Assembly: GCF_017068395.1 (NCBI RefSeq)
Contig: NZ_CP070619.1
Location: 8,666,775 to 8,730,774 of the forward strand
DNA length: 64,000 bases
Direction: 5' to 3'
Source: Rhodococcus pseudokoreensis
GTDB taxonomy: Bacteria > Actinomycetota > Actinomycetes > Mycobacteriales > Mycobacteriaceae
Shown here: positions 34,134 to 45,759 of the stretch, piece after piece
Position numbering within the stretch: position 1 is the stretch's first letter
Layout: the number at the start of each line of letters is the position of its first letter
Position numbers and translations under genes: made by a program
The notes under the pieces: model-generated
The model's database searches: none
Told to the model about the DNA's origin: nothing
Seen by the model: the letters and a program-made list of their open reading frames with translations, nothing else

Positions 34134-34880
34134 ATGAACTCTGTGTCGAGCCCGGCAGTCGCCCGGCCGCGTGTCCTGCTCATCGACGCCGACGTGGAAA
34201 GCTCCCTCGTCGAACGCCTCCGAGACGGCGGATTCTTCGTCACGCGAACCTACGCGGAGCCGGTGCGCTCGCGGATCGAACCCCCCGACGTGGTGATCGT
34301 CGACGCACGATCACCGCATCTCGACGCCGACACCACGGTTCGGGGGTTGAAGGCGATGCGATTCGCGCTCGCCATCGTGGTGATCGGCACCTTCCGCTCC
34401 GGGAACCGTCGCAGCGATCTCCTCGAGGCCGGCGCCGACGACGTGCTCGAGATCCCGGTCGGTGCGGACGAACTCGTCGCCCGGCTCCGCGCGATCCTCC
34501 GGCGTGTGAAACCCGAGGTGCCCGCGCCGGTGCCCGCCGACAGCCAGGACCTCTGCCTGTGCGAGGAACAGCACGACACCGACTACGACGGATTGCGTAC
34601 CACGCTGACCAGGACGGAATTCATCCTCTTCACCGTGCTCGCGCAGAACATCGGCAGGGTTGTCACCCGCCGCGACCTCATGCTGATGGTGTGGGGTGTG
34701 ACCGTCGAATCGAAGACGAACGTCCTCAACGCCTACATCTGCTCCCTCCGGCGGAAGCTGGTGGCCGTCGGATCGCCGTATGTCGTCCACACCGTGAGGG
34801 GCGTGGGTTTCGCTCTCGGCGAGGACGTACGCACGGAGACCAACGACCCTGCCCGTCAGGTGTCCGTCGCCGCGTCGTGA
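34134..34880 (+). CDS. Orphan OmpR/PhoB-type response regulator
   Basis: The 248-residue protein starts at ATG 34134 behind AGGAGG. Its receiver domain (PRVLLIDADVESSLVERLRD, PPDVVIVDARSPHLDADTT with the acceptor Asp in IVDARSP) is degenerate in places. Residues ~150-235 form a winged-helix DNA-binding domain (LTRTEFILFTVLAQNIGRVVTRRDLMLMVWG, LNAYICSLRRKLVAVGSPYVVHTVRGVGF). There is no histidine kinase gene beside it, so its partner is elsewhere or it acts without phosphorylation. It is flanked by two hydrolase genes on the other strand. Confidence 0.86.
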   Translation: MNSVSSPAVARPRVLLIDADVESSLVERLRDGGFFVTRTYAEPVRSRIEPPDVVIVDARSPHLDADTTVRGLKAMRFALAIVVIGTFRSGNRRSDLLEAGADDVLEIPVGADELVARLRAILRRVKPEVPAPVPADSQDLCLCEEQHDTDYDGLRTTLTRTEFILFTVLAQNIGRVVTRRDLMLMVWGVTVESKTNVLNAYICSLRRKLVAVGSPYVVHTVRGVGFALGEDVRTETNDPARQVSVAAS

Positions 34881-34940
34881 CACCGGCCTGCGGGAATGGT
34901 CGCACTGCCTGACTGGGTGACTCTATGATTCGCGGTCCGC

Positions 34941-35876
34941 TCAGGTCGAGGCGAAGAATGCGAGCGCGCGTTCGAGCACCACATCCGGCCGCTCGTCGAC
35001 GAGGAAATGCGAGGCACCGTCGACGAACTCGATACCCAAGTCGTCGGTGTGACCCTCGAAGCCGCCGAGGAATTCCGGGCGCACGATGGGGTCCTCGGCG
35101 CCGACGAGCACCCGGGTGGGAGTGACGAGCCGGGTGTGCCGGTATGTGCCCGCCATGATCCGCGCCGCCTGACGCACGATGAAGCAGCGGTACAGAGCGG
35201 ACGCCGCGTGGGCGCGCGCCGGTTCGCGCAACCGTCCGGCGAACAGTTCGACGTCGCGGTCCGACCACGTGTTCCGGTCCGTCGTGAAACCCCGCAGCAA
35301 GTGGTATGTCAGGCGTTGACGTCCGCGGCTCAGCAATTGTGGACCGAGGAACGGCGCGGCGATGACGGGTTGGAACCAGCCGTGCCGTGCGATCGTCGTC
35401 AGCAACCGTGGGTCGAAACGGATGAAGGGGTGTGGGACACCGAGGCTGATCTGCTTCCGGACCCGGTGGGGTGCGTTCAGGCACAGCTCGTACCCGAGCA
35501 GTGCGCCCCAGTCGTGCGCGATGAGGCAGACCCGGTGGAGTTCGAGCGCGTCCAGCAGCGCCTCGATGTCGGCGATCAACTGCGGGCGGGTGTATCCCGT
35601 GGGCGGAGCGTCGGTCCAGCCGGCACCGCGCAGATCCGGGCAGATCACCCGGTAGTGCGCGGCCAGTCCCGGGACGACCCCGCGCCACTCCCACCAGTGC
35701 TGGGGGAAGCCGTGGAGCAGCACCACCGGTTCGCCGTGACCGGCCTCGGCCACGTGCATCCGCAGGCCGGGGAGCCGGACGTAACGGTGCCGAACCCCGT
35801 CCAATCGGGGAAAGGTGTTGTCCGGCACACCGTTCGGTCCGGACACTCTGCCGTTGTCGCGGGTCTCGTGCCTCAT
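34941..35876 (-). CDS. Alpha/beta hydrolase, epoxide hydrolase/haloalkane dehalogenase-like
   Basis: The 311-residue protein has the epoxide hydrolase pattern: oxyanion motif LLHGFPQHWWEWRGVVPGLA, CPDLRGAGWTDAPPTGYT, the nucleophile Asp in LIAHDWGALLGYELCL, and a late His in VDGASHFLVDERPD. Cap-domain residues around PHPFIRFDPRLL support an epoxide hydrolase. It starts at ATG 35876 after GTGAGGTC. It diverges from the TetR gene over 53 bases with two matched palindromes, so the TetR protein probably represses it. Confidence 0.87.
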   Translation of the reverse strand: MRHETRDNGRVSGPNGVPDNTFPRLDGVRHRYVRLPGLRMHVAEAGHGEPVVLLHGFPQHWWEWRGVVPGLAAHYRVICPDLRGAGWTDAPPTGYTRPQLIADIEALLDALELHRVCLIAHDWGALLGYELCLNAPHRVRKQISLGVPHPFIRFDPRLLTTIARHGWFQPVIAAPFLGPQLLSRGRQRLTYHLLRGFTTDRNTWSDRDVELFAGRLREPARAHAASALYRCFIVRQAARIMAGTYRHTRLVTPTRVLVGAEDPIVRPEFLGGFEGHTDDLGIEFVDGASHFLVDERPDVVLERALAFFAST

Positions 35877-35885
35877 GACCTCACG

Positions 35886-35923
35886 CTACTACGATCATAG
35901 TAGGAAGTCACTATGTTTATAGT
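35886..35923. promoter_or_regulatory. Two matched operator palindromes for the TetR regulator
   Basis: ACTACGATCATAGT (35888-35901, within the longer near-palindrome 35886-35903) and ACTATGTTTATAGT (35910-35923) share the consensus ACTAYGWTYATAGT. Their centres are 22 bp apart, two helical turns, placing both on one face of the DNA. Together they fill most of the 53-base divergent spacer between the hydrolase and the TetR gene, so binding would block both starts. Confidence 0.75.
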
Positions 35924-35929
35924 AGCCGG

Positions 35930-36469
35930 GTGACGACCACGAGAACGAAAGCGCTCGACGCCGCGATCGACCTGCTCGGAACCGAGGGTCTGCGATCGCT
36001 CACCCACGCGCGGATCGACGACCGCGCCGGCCTCCCGAAAGGGTCGACGTCCAACTACTTCCGCACCCGGGCCGCGCTTCTCACCGGGACCGTCGACGCG
36101 ATCGCGGAACGTGAAATGTCCGAAGTCACCATGCTGGCACCGGCATCCGCAGAAGACCTCGTCGACGCGGTCTGCGGTCTGATCGACTACACGACCGTCG
36201 CCAACCGCACCGTCACCGCGGCACGACTGGTCCTGTTCCTCGAGGCCGGCCGCGACCCCGTTCTCCGGGAAGCGCTGGCACGCGGACGCACCGCCATGGA
36301 GGCGTCGGTCGTCTCGGCATTCGCCCACCTGGGGGCGCGGGACCCGCAGACCGCCGCCACCGCACTCATGGCCTGCGCGGAGGGGCTGATCCTGCATCGC
36401 ATCGCCCGCGGAGACACCACCGATCCGCGGCCGACCTTCAACCTGGTGGTGCGGGCAGCGCTCAGTTGA
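35930..36469 (+). CDS. TetR-family transcriptional regulator
   Basis: The 179-residue protein starts at a GTG. Its N-terminal helix-turn-helix reads KALDAAIDLLGTEGLRSLTHARIDDRAGLPKGSTSNYFRTRAALLTGTVD, and the C-terminal ligand-binding part includes RTVTAARLVLFLEAGRDPVLREALARGRTAME. It lies 53 bases from the divergent hydrolase, and its two operators end seven bases before the GTG, so autoregulation is expected. The ligand is unknown, perhaps a substrate or product of the hydrolase. It converges with devS, and the stops are 13 bases apart. Confidence 0.87.
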   Translation: MTTTRTKALDAAIDLLGTEGLRSLTHARIDDRAGLPKGSTSNYFRTRAALLTGTVDAIAEREMSEVTMLAPASAEDLVDAVCGLIDYTTVANRTVTAARLVLFLEAGRDPVLREALARGRTAMEASVVSAFAHLGARDPQTAATALMACAEGLILHRIARGDTTDPRPTFNLVVRAALS

Positions 36470-36482
36470 CGCGCACCCCGAC

Positions 36483-38261
<1,779 letters not shown>

Positions 38262-38915
38262 TCAGGTGCCGGACGGTTTCGACGGTAACTTCGTGGCCAG
38301 CACCGCCGCCTGCGTCCTGCGCTCCACACCCAGTTTGGTCAGCAGCCGGGACACGTAGTTCTTGACGGTCTTCTCCGCGAGGAACATGCGTGCGGCAATC
38401 TGCCGGTTGGTGAGCCCTTCACCGAGCAGGGCGAGCAAGGTCCGCTCCTGATTGGTCAGGTGCGCGAAGATTCCGTCCTTCCCATCCGCGTCCGCGCGAA
38501 CCTTGTCCATCAGGACGCCGGCGGCACGACTGTCGAGCAGCGATTTGCCCGCCCCCACATCGTGGACCGCCTGAGCAAGCTCCATGCCCCGGATGTCCTT
38601 CACGACGTATCCGCTGGCCCCGGCCAGAATCGCGTCGAGCATGGCCTGCTCGTCCGTGAACGACGTCAGGATGAGGCAATGCAACTCCGGCATCAGCGAG
38701 TGCAGCTCCCGGCACAGCTCGATTCCGTTGCCGTCGGGCAAACGCACGTCCAGGACGGCGACATCCGGTTTCAGGGCAGGCACCCGCGCCATCGCCTGCG
38801 CATAGGACGCGGCCTCACCGATCACCGTCAGTTCGGGATCGGAGGTGAGGAGATCCGCGATCCCTCGTCGGACGACCTCGTGGTCGTCCACCAGGAAAAC
38901 CCTGATCATGGGCAC
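38262..38915 (-). CDS. devR: DevR/DosR-type response regulator
   Basis: The 217-residue protein closely follows DosR. Receiver: [18 protein letters not shown], and [20 protein letters not shown] with Asp56 as acceptor. A LuxR-type C-terminal HTH reads [53 protein letters not shown]. DosR activates hypoxia and NO-responsive genes. It is likely transcribed with the upstream small membrane protein (38978-39262) and downstream devS. In M. tuberculosis the gene before devR encodes a universal stress protein, which is absent here. Confidence 0.92.
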   Translation of the reverse strand: MPMIRVFLVDDHEVVRRGIADLLTSDPELTVIGEAASYAQAMARVPALKPDVAVLDVRLPDGNGIELCRELHSLMPELHCLILTSFTDEQAMLDAILAGASGYVVKDIRGMELAQAVHDVGAGKSLLDSRAAGVLMDKVRADADGKDGIFAHLTNQERTLLALLGEGLTNRQIAARMFLAEKTVKNYVSRLLTKLGVERRTQAAVLATKLPSKPSGT

Positions 38916-38977
38916 CCTCCAGGCCTGGCCGCGTCACCATCGGAGAATTCAGATTACGCCGGTGAGCGTCGGTCCGG

Positions 38978-39262
38978 TCAGCGCGCGGCCGGACGAAACG
39001 GCCCGGATCCGCGCCGGCGCGGCCGGTGCGGCATCAACATCGCCGCCGCCAACCCCACCGTGGCGACGAGCGTCGCCGCGGCGCCGACTCCGACGAGGGG
39101 AGTTGCGAGCCACGCGCCGAGCAGGACCACCAGTCCCGCGGTCACCGCTCCCGCCACCACCGCGAGCGCGAACCCCGCGGGATGCACGTACAGGAATTCG
39201 CCGGGCTCGTCCTCCCACCGATGACGATCCTCGCGCGGCGATGCGGTGGAGTGTTCGAACAT
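38978..39262 (-). CDS. Small two-helix membrane protein in the devRS operon
   Basis: A 94-residue protein with a charged N-terminus (MFEHSTASPREDRHRWEDEPG), two adjacent membrane helices (GFALAVVAGAVTAGLVVLLGAWLATPLV and GAAATLVATVGLAAAMLM) and a basic tail HRPRRRGSGPFRPAAR. The ATG at 39262 follows AGGAACGAGGACATC. It takes the promoter-proximal place in front of devR and has a DosR-like box 81 bases upstream, so it is probably a hypoxia-induced membrane protein. No function is known. Confidence 0.72.
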   Translation of the reverse strand: MFEHSTASPREDRHRWEDEPGEFLYVHPAGFALAVVAGAVTAGLVVLLGAWLATPLVGVGAAATLVATVGLAAAMLMPHRPRRRGSGPFRPAAR

Positions 39263-39342
39263 GATGTCCTCGTTCCTTCACCGGCTCCGATGTCGTGCGC
39301 CGGCCCTCGTACAACGGTGCGATAACGGCGAGCACAATGACA

Positions 39343-39356
39343 GGGCCGAAGGTCAC
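39343..39356 (-). promoter_or_regulatory. DosR-like box upstream of the devRS operon
   Basis: GGGCCGAAGGTCAC resembles the DosR consensus GGGACTWWAGTCCC (shared G, G, G, C, central W, G, T, C and C) and is nearly identical to the box at 42459-42472. It lies 81 bases upstream of the small membrane protein start, in the spacer behind rox. It fits positive autoregulation by DevR. Confidence 0.55.
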
Positions 39357-39366
39357 TCGTCCGTCC

Positions 39367-40812
<1,446 letters not shown>

Positions 40813-40893
40813 TCAGACACGCTTGCATTTCGGCCGGCTGCTCCGCGTTTTCCGCAGGTTCTGGCTTCGACGGAAGATTCTGCGGCACGACCC

Positions 40894-40913
40894 GGGTCTT
40901 GCCGCAAGGCCCC
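40894..40913 (-). promoter_or_regulatory. Rifamycin-associated element (RAE) for rox
   Basis: Read on the rox strand the site is GGGGCCTTGCGGCAAGACCC, an inverted repeat around TTGCGGCAA. As I recall it, the published RAE consensus is GGGGCTTGCGGCAAGRCCC, so this matches at all but one position of 19. RAEs precede rifamycin-inducible resistance genes in actinobacteria. It lies 94 bases upstream of the rox ATG. Confidence 0.85.
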
Positions 40914-41071
40914 CGGTGCGCTATACGTTGAAAGGGGCACGGAGTGGACGACTCCCTGCCCTTTCCTATGTCGTCCCGTGATTCTCACGGTTCCTTGACC
41001 TCCGGCGCCGTAGAACACTGGGTATAGGACCACCTCGGTCCCGCACTCACACCGAACGGAGGCCACCGGAC

Positions 41072-41353
41072 ATGAACGAGACGACATGGTTGGTGGAGAT
41101 CGTCATCGACGAACACGACTCGGACGAAGGCGGCTCCAGAACCCGCGCGCAGGCCCGGCTCCGCACCCGCGACACTCGCACGTTCGTCGGGTCCGGACTC
41201 GCCCGCCGAAACCCGGACGACACCGAAATTCCCGAGATCGGAGAGGAATTGGCCACCGCACGCGCGTTGTCCGACCTCGCACACCAACTGATCGAGGCCA
41301 CCGCGGCCGACGTGGAAACGGCCACGCACAGCCGCGTGCATCTCACGGGATAA
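41072..41353 (+). CDS. DUF1876 (Rv1738/Rv2632c-like) protein
   Basis: The 93-residue protein has the DUF1876 pattern: TTWLVEIVIDEHDSDEGGSRTRAQARLRTRDTRTFVGSGLARRNPDD, then EIGEELATARALSDLAHQLIEATAADVE. The fold resembles bacterial ribosome-hibernation factors, and in M. tuberculosis Rv1738 is among the most strongly DosR-induced genes. ATG 41072 has GGAGG nine bases upstream. The inverted repeat GGACC-N5-GGTCC (41027-41041) lies 31-45 bases upstream. It lies between rox and the Acg-like gene, whose stop is 24 bases away in convergent orientation. Confidence 0.88.
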   Translation: MNETTWLVEIVIDEHDSDEGGSRTRAQARLRTRDTRTFVGSGLARRNPDDTEIPEIGEELATARALSDLAHQLIEATAADVETATHSRVHLTG

Positions 41354-41376
41354 CTGCCCTCACCGCCGCGCACCCG

Positions 41377-42366
41377 TCAGCGGGGGACACGACGCCGGCC
41401 GACCGACAAGACCGATTCGACCGGCCGTCTCGGCGTCTGCCGCGGCGCCGACTTCTTCTCGGTGGTGCCCACCCTGATCAGCGCCTGCGGGAACCCGCGG
41501 TCGGGGAGCAGTTCGCGGATGATCTCCCGGCCCTGACGGAGTTCGGTCATGTGGGTCAGCGGACACGTCGACAAACCGCCGACGGTGGCCTCCAGCAGCA
41601 CCGCGGACAGGGCCTCACCGGCGCGGAGCCACTCACCGCGACCGTCGGTGGCGGTGCTCAGCACCAGTACTGTCGAGTGGTCCGTCTCCGTGGTCGCGCC
41701 GGCGTCCCGGCCGGCCGGGAAGTGGCGTCCGATGTCGACACGGTCCCGGTTGTCCGCGGTGGCGAGCGCCTCGGGGGGTATTCCGCCCTGCGCGGTCGAA
41801 TGACCGGCCCACCAGTGCAGCTCGGCCTGATAGGCGGAGTCGTATTTCCGTGCGGCCGCGGTTGTTTCGGTTGCCCTCGCGAGCGCCGGGCGCGCCTCCT
41901 GCCTCAGCACGGTCAGGTGGACGTCCTGGCGGCGCACCACGTCGTCCAACGCGGCGGGCAGCGGAGTCTTGGCGCTGACCGGACCGAAGGGCCTGCGGTC
42001 GGAGTGCCGGTGCCGGATCGCCGCGAGCAGATCGAAGTCGTGTGACTGCGGCCGGGCGTCGTGCCGGAACCGAATCGTTGCCAGGTGACCCGAGCGTGGC
42101 CCCTCCGGGACACGCTGGACGTCCGCGGCCCATTTGAGAGCGATCAGTGCCGTCTGAAGGTGATTCAGCGCCGCACCGCAACTGACGACCAACTGCCGGC
42201 CCGACGGGTCGGTCGACGCCAGCACGCGGCCGCGTTCGGTGTAGAGGTCGAGTTGACCGTCGGCGTATGTCCACTGCCACGGCTGGCTGTTGTGCACCGA
42301 CGGCGCCCGGCAGGCAAGGTCCACGGCAATGCGAACAACGTTCTCGTCGGGAATTGTGCTGTTCAC
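41377..42366 (-). CDS. Acg-type nitroreductase-family protein (Rv2032-like)
   Basis: A 329-residue protein of the Acg group, a tandem nitroreductase-fold family. Segments matching Rv2032 are VVRIAVDLACRAPSVHNSQPWQWTYADGQLDLY, STDPSGRQLVVSCGAALNHL, DSAYQAELHWWAGHST, ADNRDRVDIGRHFPAGRD and LSAVLLEATVGGLSTCPLTHMTEL. Acg proteins are in the DosR regulon of mycobacteria and are thought to sequester FMN rather than catalyse reduction. The GTG at 42366 follows GAGGAGGCGATC. The DosR-like box at 42459 lies 93 bases upstream. Confidence 0.87.
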   Translation of the reverse strand: MNSTIPDENVVRIAVDLACRAPSVHNSQPWQWTYADGQLDLYTERGRVLASTDPSGRQLVVSCGAALNHLQTALIALKWAADVQRVPEGPRSGHLATIRFRHDARPQSHDFDLLAAIRHRHSDRRPFGPVSAKTPLPAALDDVVRRQDVHLTVLRQEARPALARATETTAAARKYDSAYQAELHWWAGHSTAQGGIPPEALATADNRDRVDIGRHFPAGRDAGATTETDHSTVLVLSTATDGRGEWLRAGEALSAVLLEATVGGLSTCPLTHMTELRQGREIIRELLPDRGFPQALIRVGTTEKKSAPRQTPRRPVESVLSVGRRRVPR

Positions 42367-42458
42367 GATCGCCTCCTCGGTGAATCGCGTTCCGCCCCGG
42401 CCGGCGCGGAACGCCGGTGCCTGTATCCCAGTGTTCGCCGTCCGTCGGCGCGAGGTTA

Positions 42459-42472
42459 GGGCCAATGGTCAC
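42459..42472 (-). promoter_or_regulatory. DosR-like box upstream of the Acg-type gene
   Basis: GGGCCAATGGTCAC differs from the box at 39343 only in two central bases and fits the DosR pattern. It lies 93 bases upstream of the GTG start at 42366. The rest of this spacer (42367-42665, about 300 bases) shows no gene. Confidence 0.55.
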
Positions 42473-42665
42473 CGCCGGGCGGCGATCCGGGGCAGAGCGT
42501 GACACCCTAATTCGCCACAGTGACGAAAGGGAGAGTCTCAGCCGGGCGGTGGGGGACCACCCGGAACCGAACGTTCATTCGGAAATGGCCGGTTTCCGGG
42601 CCACTCCGGCGTCGGCGCGGAATTGGCCTTACCGGCCCGGCGCCGCACATCCGGCCGCGTGAATA

Positions 42666-43073
42666 TTATTCACACTCGGATACTTCCGATCGTGCCTCGC
42701 CGCTCGTTCGTATGTGCTTCTGAGCATCGGGGCCGATGTCGGCATCGGTCGTGATCGGCATCGGTCGAGCCGGGTCTGTGTGTTGACCTCGTCCCTGAGT
42801 TTCGACGTGGCCCGGGCTTACGGCTGTGTCGCTGGTGCAGGTGACCTTCTGATCCGGGGTCGCGGGGAGCGCTTCGAGCGCGGCGTCGGCGCATTCCATG
42901 GAGGTTTTCAGGTAGGTGGTCGTGAGGTCGATGTCGGTCGCCTCGCACCAGGTGTGGTCGTCGGGCCACCACAGGTGCGGGCTCATTCCCTCCGGGAACC
43001 ACTTGGTGGCTCCGAACCGGGTATCGGCCAGGTCGATGCTCCCCGAGAAGTGGACCATGTCTCGGTTGGGCAT
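42666..43073 (-). pseudogene. Fragment of a conserved hypothetical protein
   Basis: The minus strand from ATG 43073 reads MPNRDMVHFSGSIDLADTRF, then WFPEGMSPHLWWPDDHTWCEATDIDLTTTYL and ALEALPATPDQKVTCTSDTAV. The PDDHTWC(x)ATDIDL segment recurs in actinobacterial hypothetical proteins of about 180-200 residues. Here the N-terminal part is missing and replaced by sequence that on the other strand encodes a ParB/Arc-like fragment. The C-terminal third (GQHTDPARPMPITTDADIGP) does not look like the family. There is no ribosome-binding site at the ATG. It is probably a decayed copy. Confidence 0.5.
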
Positions 43074-43084
43074 GGGCAGCCGCG

Positions 43085-43240
43085 CCAAGGTCGAAGACGG
43101 CAAGAATGCTGTCGCCGCGATCGGCCACATCGCCGGCGCCCCCGACAGTTGGTCCGACCTCGTCGACGAAGCCCTCGCCCGCTACCTTGCCGTTCTCGAA
43201 CGCGAAGACAACGATGGCGGACCCCCTTCCCGCCGCGCAA
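43085..43240 (+). pseudogene. ParB/Arc-like DNA-binding protein fragment
   Basis: About 50 residues (AKVEDGKNAVAAIGHIAGAP, then SWSDLVDEALARYLAVLEREDNDGGPP) resemble the C-terminal ends of ParB/Arc-type centromere-binding or plasmid proteins, which finish with a helix and an NGG-(R/K)-PF-like tail. There is no start and no N-terminal half. Such proteins belong to plasmid partition, so this may be a relic of an integrated plasmid or mobile element. It meets the neighbouring hypothetical-protein fragment near 43080, suggesting a rearrangement junction. Confidence 0.4.
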
Positions 43241-43486
43241 CGCCGACCGCGTCCGCGGATCACGCATCAAGTAGCCCGCCCAGGCAGTCGGTACGCTCAG
43301 TTCCACATGTTCTCAGGCGCATTCGTGACGCCGAGAGCACGCCCGCGGGGGCGCATCGTTGAAAGGAATGACAGGCAGAGCTTTCCGATTGGTCGATGCA
43401 GTGGGTGAGCCAATGGATATCGGACCGCGGGGTCTGCGAATACGAGTCCGCCGCCGCCGCTGCTAGATCTAGATGTTGGGGAGCCC

Positions 43487-43872
43487 GCAGCGTGGTGGCT
43501 CTCGGTGCGTGCGCAACCGTCGCTGGTGGTGGTGTCGCGGTGACCGGCTGTCCGCCGACGTTCAGCCTGTTGATCCCGGGGACCGGGGAAACCGATGAGA
43601 CCGCCGTCCCCGTCATCCCGTCGGGATCCTCGCACCGGTCGCCGAGGCCATGACCGCGGCCGCACGGGGACCGGGCGGAGGTCTACATCCTTCCGTACAT
43701 GGTCCGCGCGTTCGACAACGGCGACACCGACGCCGACAGCAAACTCGAGGCCCTCACCAAGGCGACGGCGGTCCTCACCGAGGTATCGAGGACGATTTCA
43801 GCGGCCTGTGTGGCCGCTTCGCCGGTAACGGCGCTCCCACTGCTATGGGTGTGCCAGGATTTATCCGAGTAG
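43487..43872 (+). pseudogene. PE-PPE-domain hydrolase pseudogene
   Basis: Three frames together read like a PE-PPE (cutinase-like) domain. One frame gives VVALGACATVAGGGVAVTGC, then PPTFSLLIPGTGETDETA; a second gives VGILAPVAEAMT; a third gives AEVYILPYMVRAFDNGDTDADSKLEALTKATAVLTEV, then drifts to a stop at 43872. At least two frameshifts and a 3' truncation are needed. The nucleophile motif (GYSMGA or similar) is absent. It was probably a secreted envelope hydrolase gene related to the PE-PPE family of mycolic-acid bacteria. Confidence 0.6.
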
Positions 43873-43929
43873 ATACTCGGGCCGAGCTCGAACACAAGGT
43901 TCGGGCGGTCGCCATTCAGGGTGGTTGAC

Positions 43930-45471
43930 ATGCGGTGTGTGAACCAAATAACGGCGATTGCGTTTGTCTCGATTCTCGTCACCTCAGCGTGTAGCAGCAA
44001 TTCCGAGCCGCCCGGCTCGCCACCGACGACTGTGGCTCGTCCGCCGGCGGAGTTTGTCGAGGGTCCGTGCGCGAAGACGCCAAATCCGGTCCCACTGCTG
44101 GAGAATGCTCGCTGCGGGGAATTGGTGGTACCGGTGAACCGCACCAGAGAAGACAGCGGATCCTTGCGCTTGGCAGTGGCGATCGTTCCGTCGGAAACGC
44201 AGCCGCCGGCCAAGGCTCCGATCGTCTTCCTCATGGGCGGGCCCGGTCAGGATGCGGTCACCGATCCCCCGGTCAACCCGGACGTGCCGCTGAACCGTGA
44301 TCGCGATCTGATCCTGATGGGACAGCGCGGCAACATCACGTCCAGCTCGCCGTTGCCCTGCCCGGAGATTTTCGAGTTCTTCGCCCACAGAATCGGCATG
44401 GCGTGGAACGCCGAGTCCACACGGGATGCGTACGTAGACGCGGTGCAGGACTGCCACGACCGCCTGGCTCCCACCGTTGACCTCTCGGCATTCAATTCGA
44501 CCGAGAGCACCTATGACCTGATCGATTTACGCAAGGCACTCGGCCTCGAGAAGTGGAATGTGTTCTCCCACTCGTACGGTACCGACCTTGCGCTGATCTA
44601 CATGCGGCACGACGCCGACGCTATCGAGTCGATCGTGTTCGACGGAGTGACGCCTCCATCGGCTGGTGCCCTGGGGTGGACCTGGGCCAGTGCTCGTCAA
44701 GCATTCGACAACATGGTCAAGGCGTGCGAGGACCAGCCAGCATGCAACGAGCGCTATCCCGACCTGGGGGCAACGTTCATCCGGCTGGTCAACGAGCTTG
44801 AAGCGAAGCCCATCACCACCACGGTCAACGTCGAGGGTGTAGGAGAGACGAAGGTTGTCGTCGACGGCGGAATGCTGCTGAACTGGTTTGTCCCCGTGGC
44901 TACCCATCTACCGACAGAGTTCCCGTCAACCGTCGATGAGCTCGCACACGGGAACGCGCAGCCCATTGCCTCGCGGTGGGCCGAGGTGTGGGGGCATCCG
45001 GACAGGGGCGTCCTCCATTGGGGCCTCACCCTGAGCATTTGGTGCCGTGAATGGATCCCGTTCGAGACCGTCGAGCAGACCATGCAACAGGCGGAAAAGG
45101 AATTCCCTGAACTCCCGGAGTCCGTTCGGGCCCAAGCGCCACAGCTGCCGTTCCTGCGCGACGCCTGCAAGGTGTGGGACGTGCCGAAGGCCCCTGACTC
45201 GATCCGGGACATCACCGTCAGTGACATCCCTTCGCTTGTGCTGTCGGGTACCTACGACGGGCAGACCGGAGCGGTGTGGGGCGACTACATCGCGAAGGAT
45301 CTCTCACAATCCATCGTCGCGGTAGTGCCCGGAGCTGCACACGGTGTGTATGCGGAGCCACCGTGCGGAGCCGAGATCATCGCGTCGTTTTTCGACAATC
45401 CGGAGAAGCCGGACACATCCTGCACGGACACGACGCCACTGCCGGCATACGACATTCTCCCGCCACGCTGA
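43930..45471 (+). CDS. Exported alpha/beta hydrolase, tripeptidyl aminopeptidase-like lipoprotein
   Basis: A 513-residue protein with a lipoprotein signal (NQITAIAFVSILVTSACSS, lipobox TSAC) and a TAP-type hydrolase domain: CGELVVPVNRTREDSGSLRL, PIVFLMGGPGQDAVTDPP, LILMGQRGNITSS, the nucleophile elbow in FSHSYGTDLALIYM, and a C-terminal TAP part with IPSLVLSGTYDGQTGA and late His in VPGAAHGVYAEPPC. Such enzymes release N-terminal tripeptides or hydrolyse esters outside the cell. The start is taken at ATG 43930; a GTG at 43921 adds three residues. It is the only clearly intact gene in the 42.6-48.2 kb region. Confidence 0.86.
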   Translation: MRCVNQITAIAFVSILVTSACSSNSEPPGSPPTTVARPPAEFVEGPCAKTPNPVPLLENARCGELVVPVNRTREDSGSLRLAVAIVPSETQPPAKAPIVFLMGGPGQDAVTDPPVNPDVPLNRDRDLILMGQRGNITSSSPLPCPEIFEFFAHRIGMAWNAESTRDAYVDAVQDCHDRLAPTVDLSAFNSTESTYDLIDLRKALGLEKWNVFSHSYGTDLALIYMRHDADAIESIVFDGVTPPSAGALGWTWASARQAFDNMVKACEDQPACNERYPDLGATFIRLVNELEAKPITTTVNVEGVGETKVVVDGGMLLNWFVPVATHLPTEFPSTVDELAHGNAQPIASRWAEVWGHPDRGVLHWGLTLSIWCREWIPFETVEQTMQQAEKEFPELPESVRAQAPQLPFLRDACKVWDVPKAPDSIRDITVSDIPSLVLSGTYDGQTGAVWGDYIAKDLSQSIVAVVPGAAHGVYAEPPCGAEIIASFFDNPEKPDTSCTDTTPLPAYDILPPR

Positions 45472-45483
45472 TGACCACCGAAA

Positions 45484-45759
45484 GTGTTCGCCGTCGGTGG
45501 CCCTGAGTTGTCGCGCCGGGCGGTGCTTGGCGGGGCGGTCGCCGGGTTGGCGGTGCTCGTATCGCCGGCATGTTCGTCGAAGGAGTCGACCACCACAGCG
45601 ACGAGCGTCGCGGCGAACGCGAAGGAAGCGTTCAGCGACCTCGACGCCAAGATCGACAAGACGATGGGGGACTACGCGGTCCCCGGGGTTGCGGTGGGCG
45701 TCATTGCTGACGGTGAGGAGTACATCAAGGAGTACGGGGTCACTGGGACGCCCCCATAG
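45484..45759 (+). pseudogene. 5' fragment of a beta-lactamase-family (serine hydrolase) lipoprotein
   Basis: The frame opens at GTG 45484 with an export signal (SRRAVLGGAVAGLAVLVSPACSS, a twin-Arg pair and lipobox SPAC). A segment then begins the class C beta-lactamase/EstB fold: FSDLDAKIDKTMGDYAVPGVAVGVIADGEEYIKEYGV. It ends at 45759 after about 90 residues, whereas the family needs about 350-400 and the SxxK catalytic motif has not been reached. So it is a truncated remnant, 12 bases after the hydrolase gene. Downstream DNA does not resume the domain. Confidence 0.65.
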
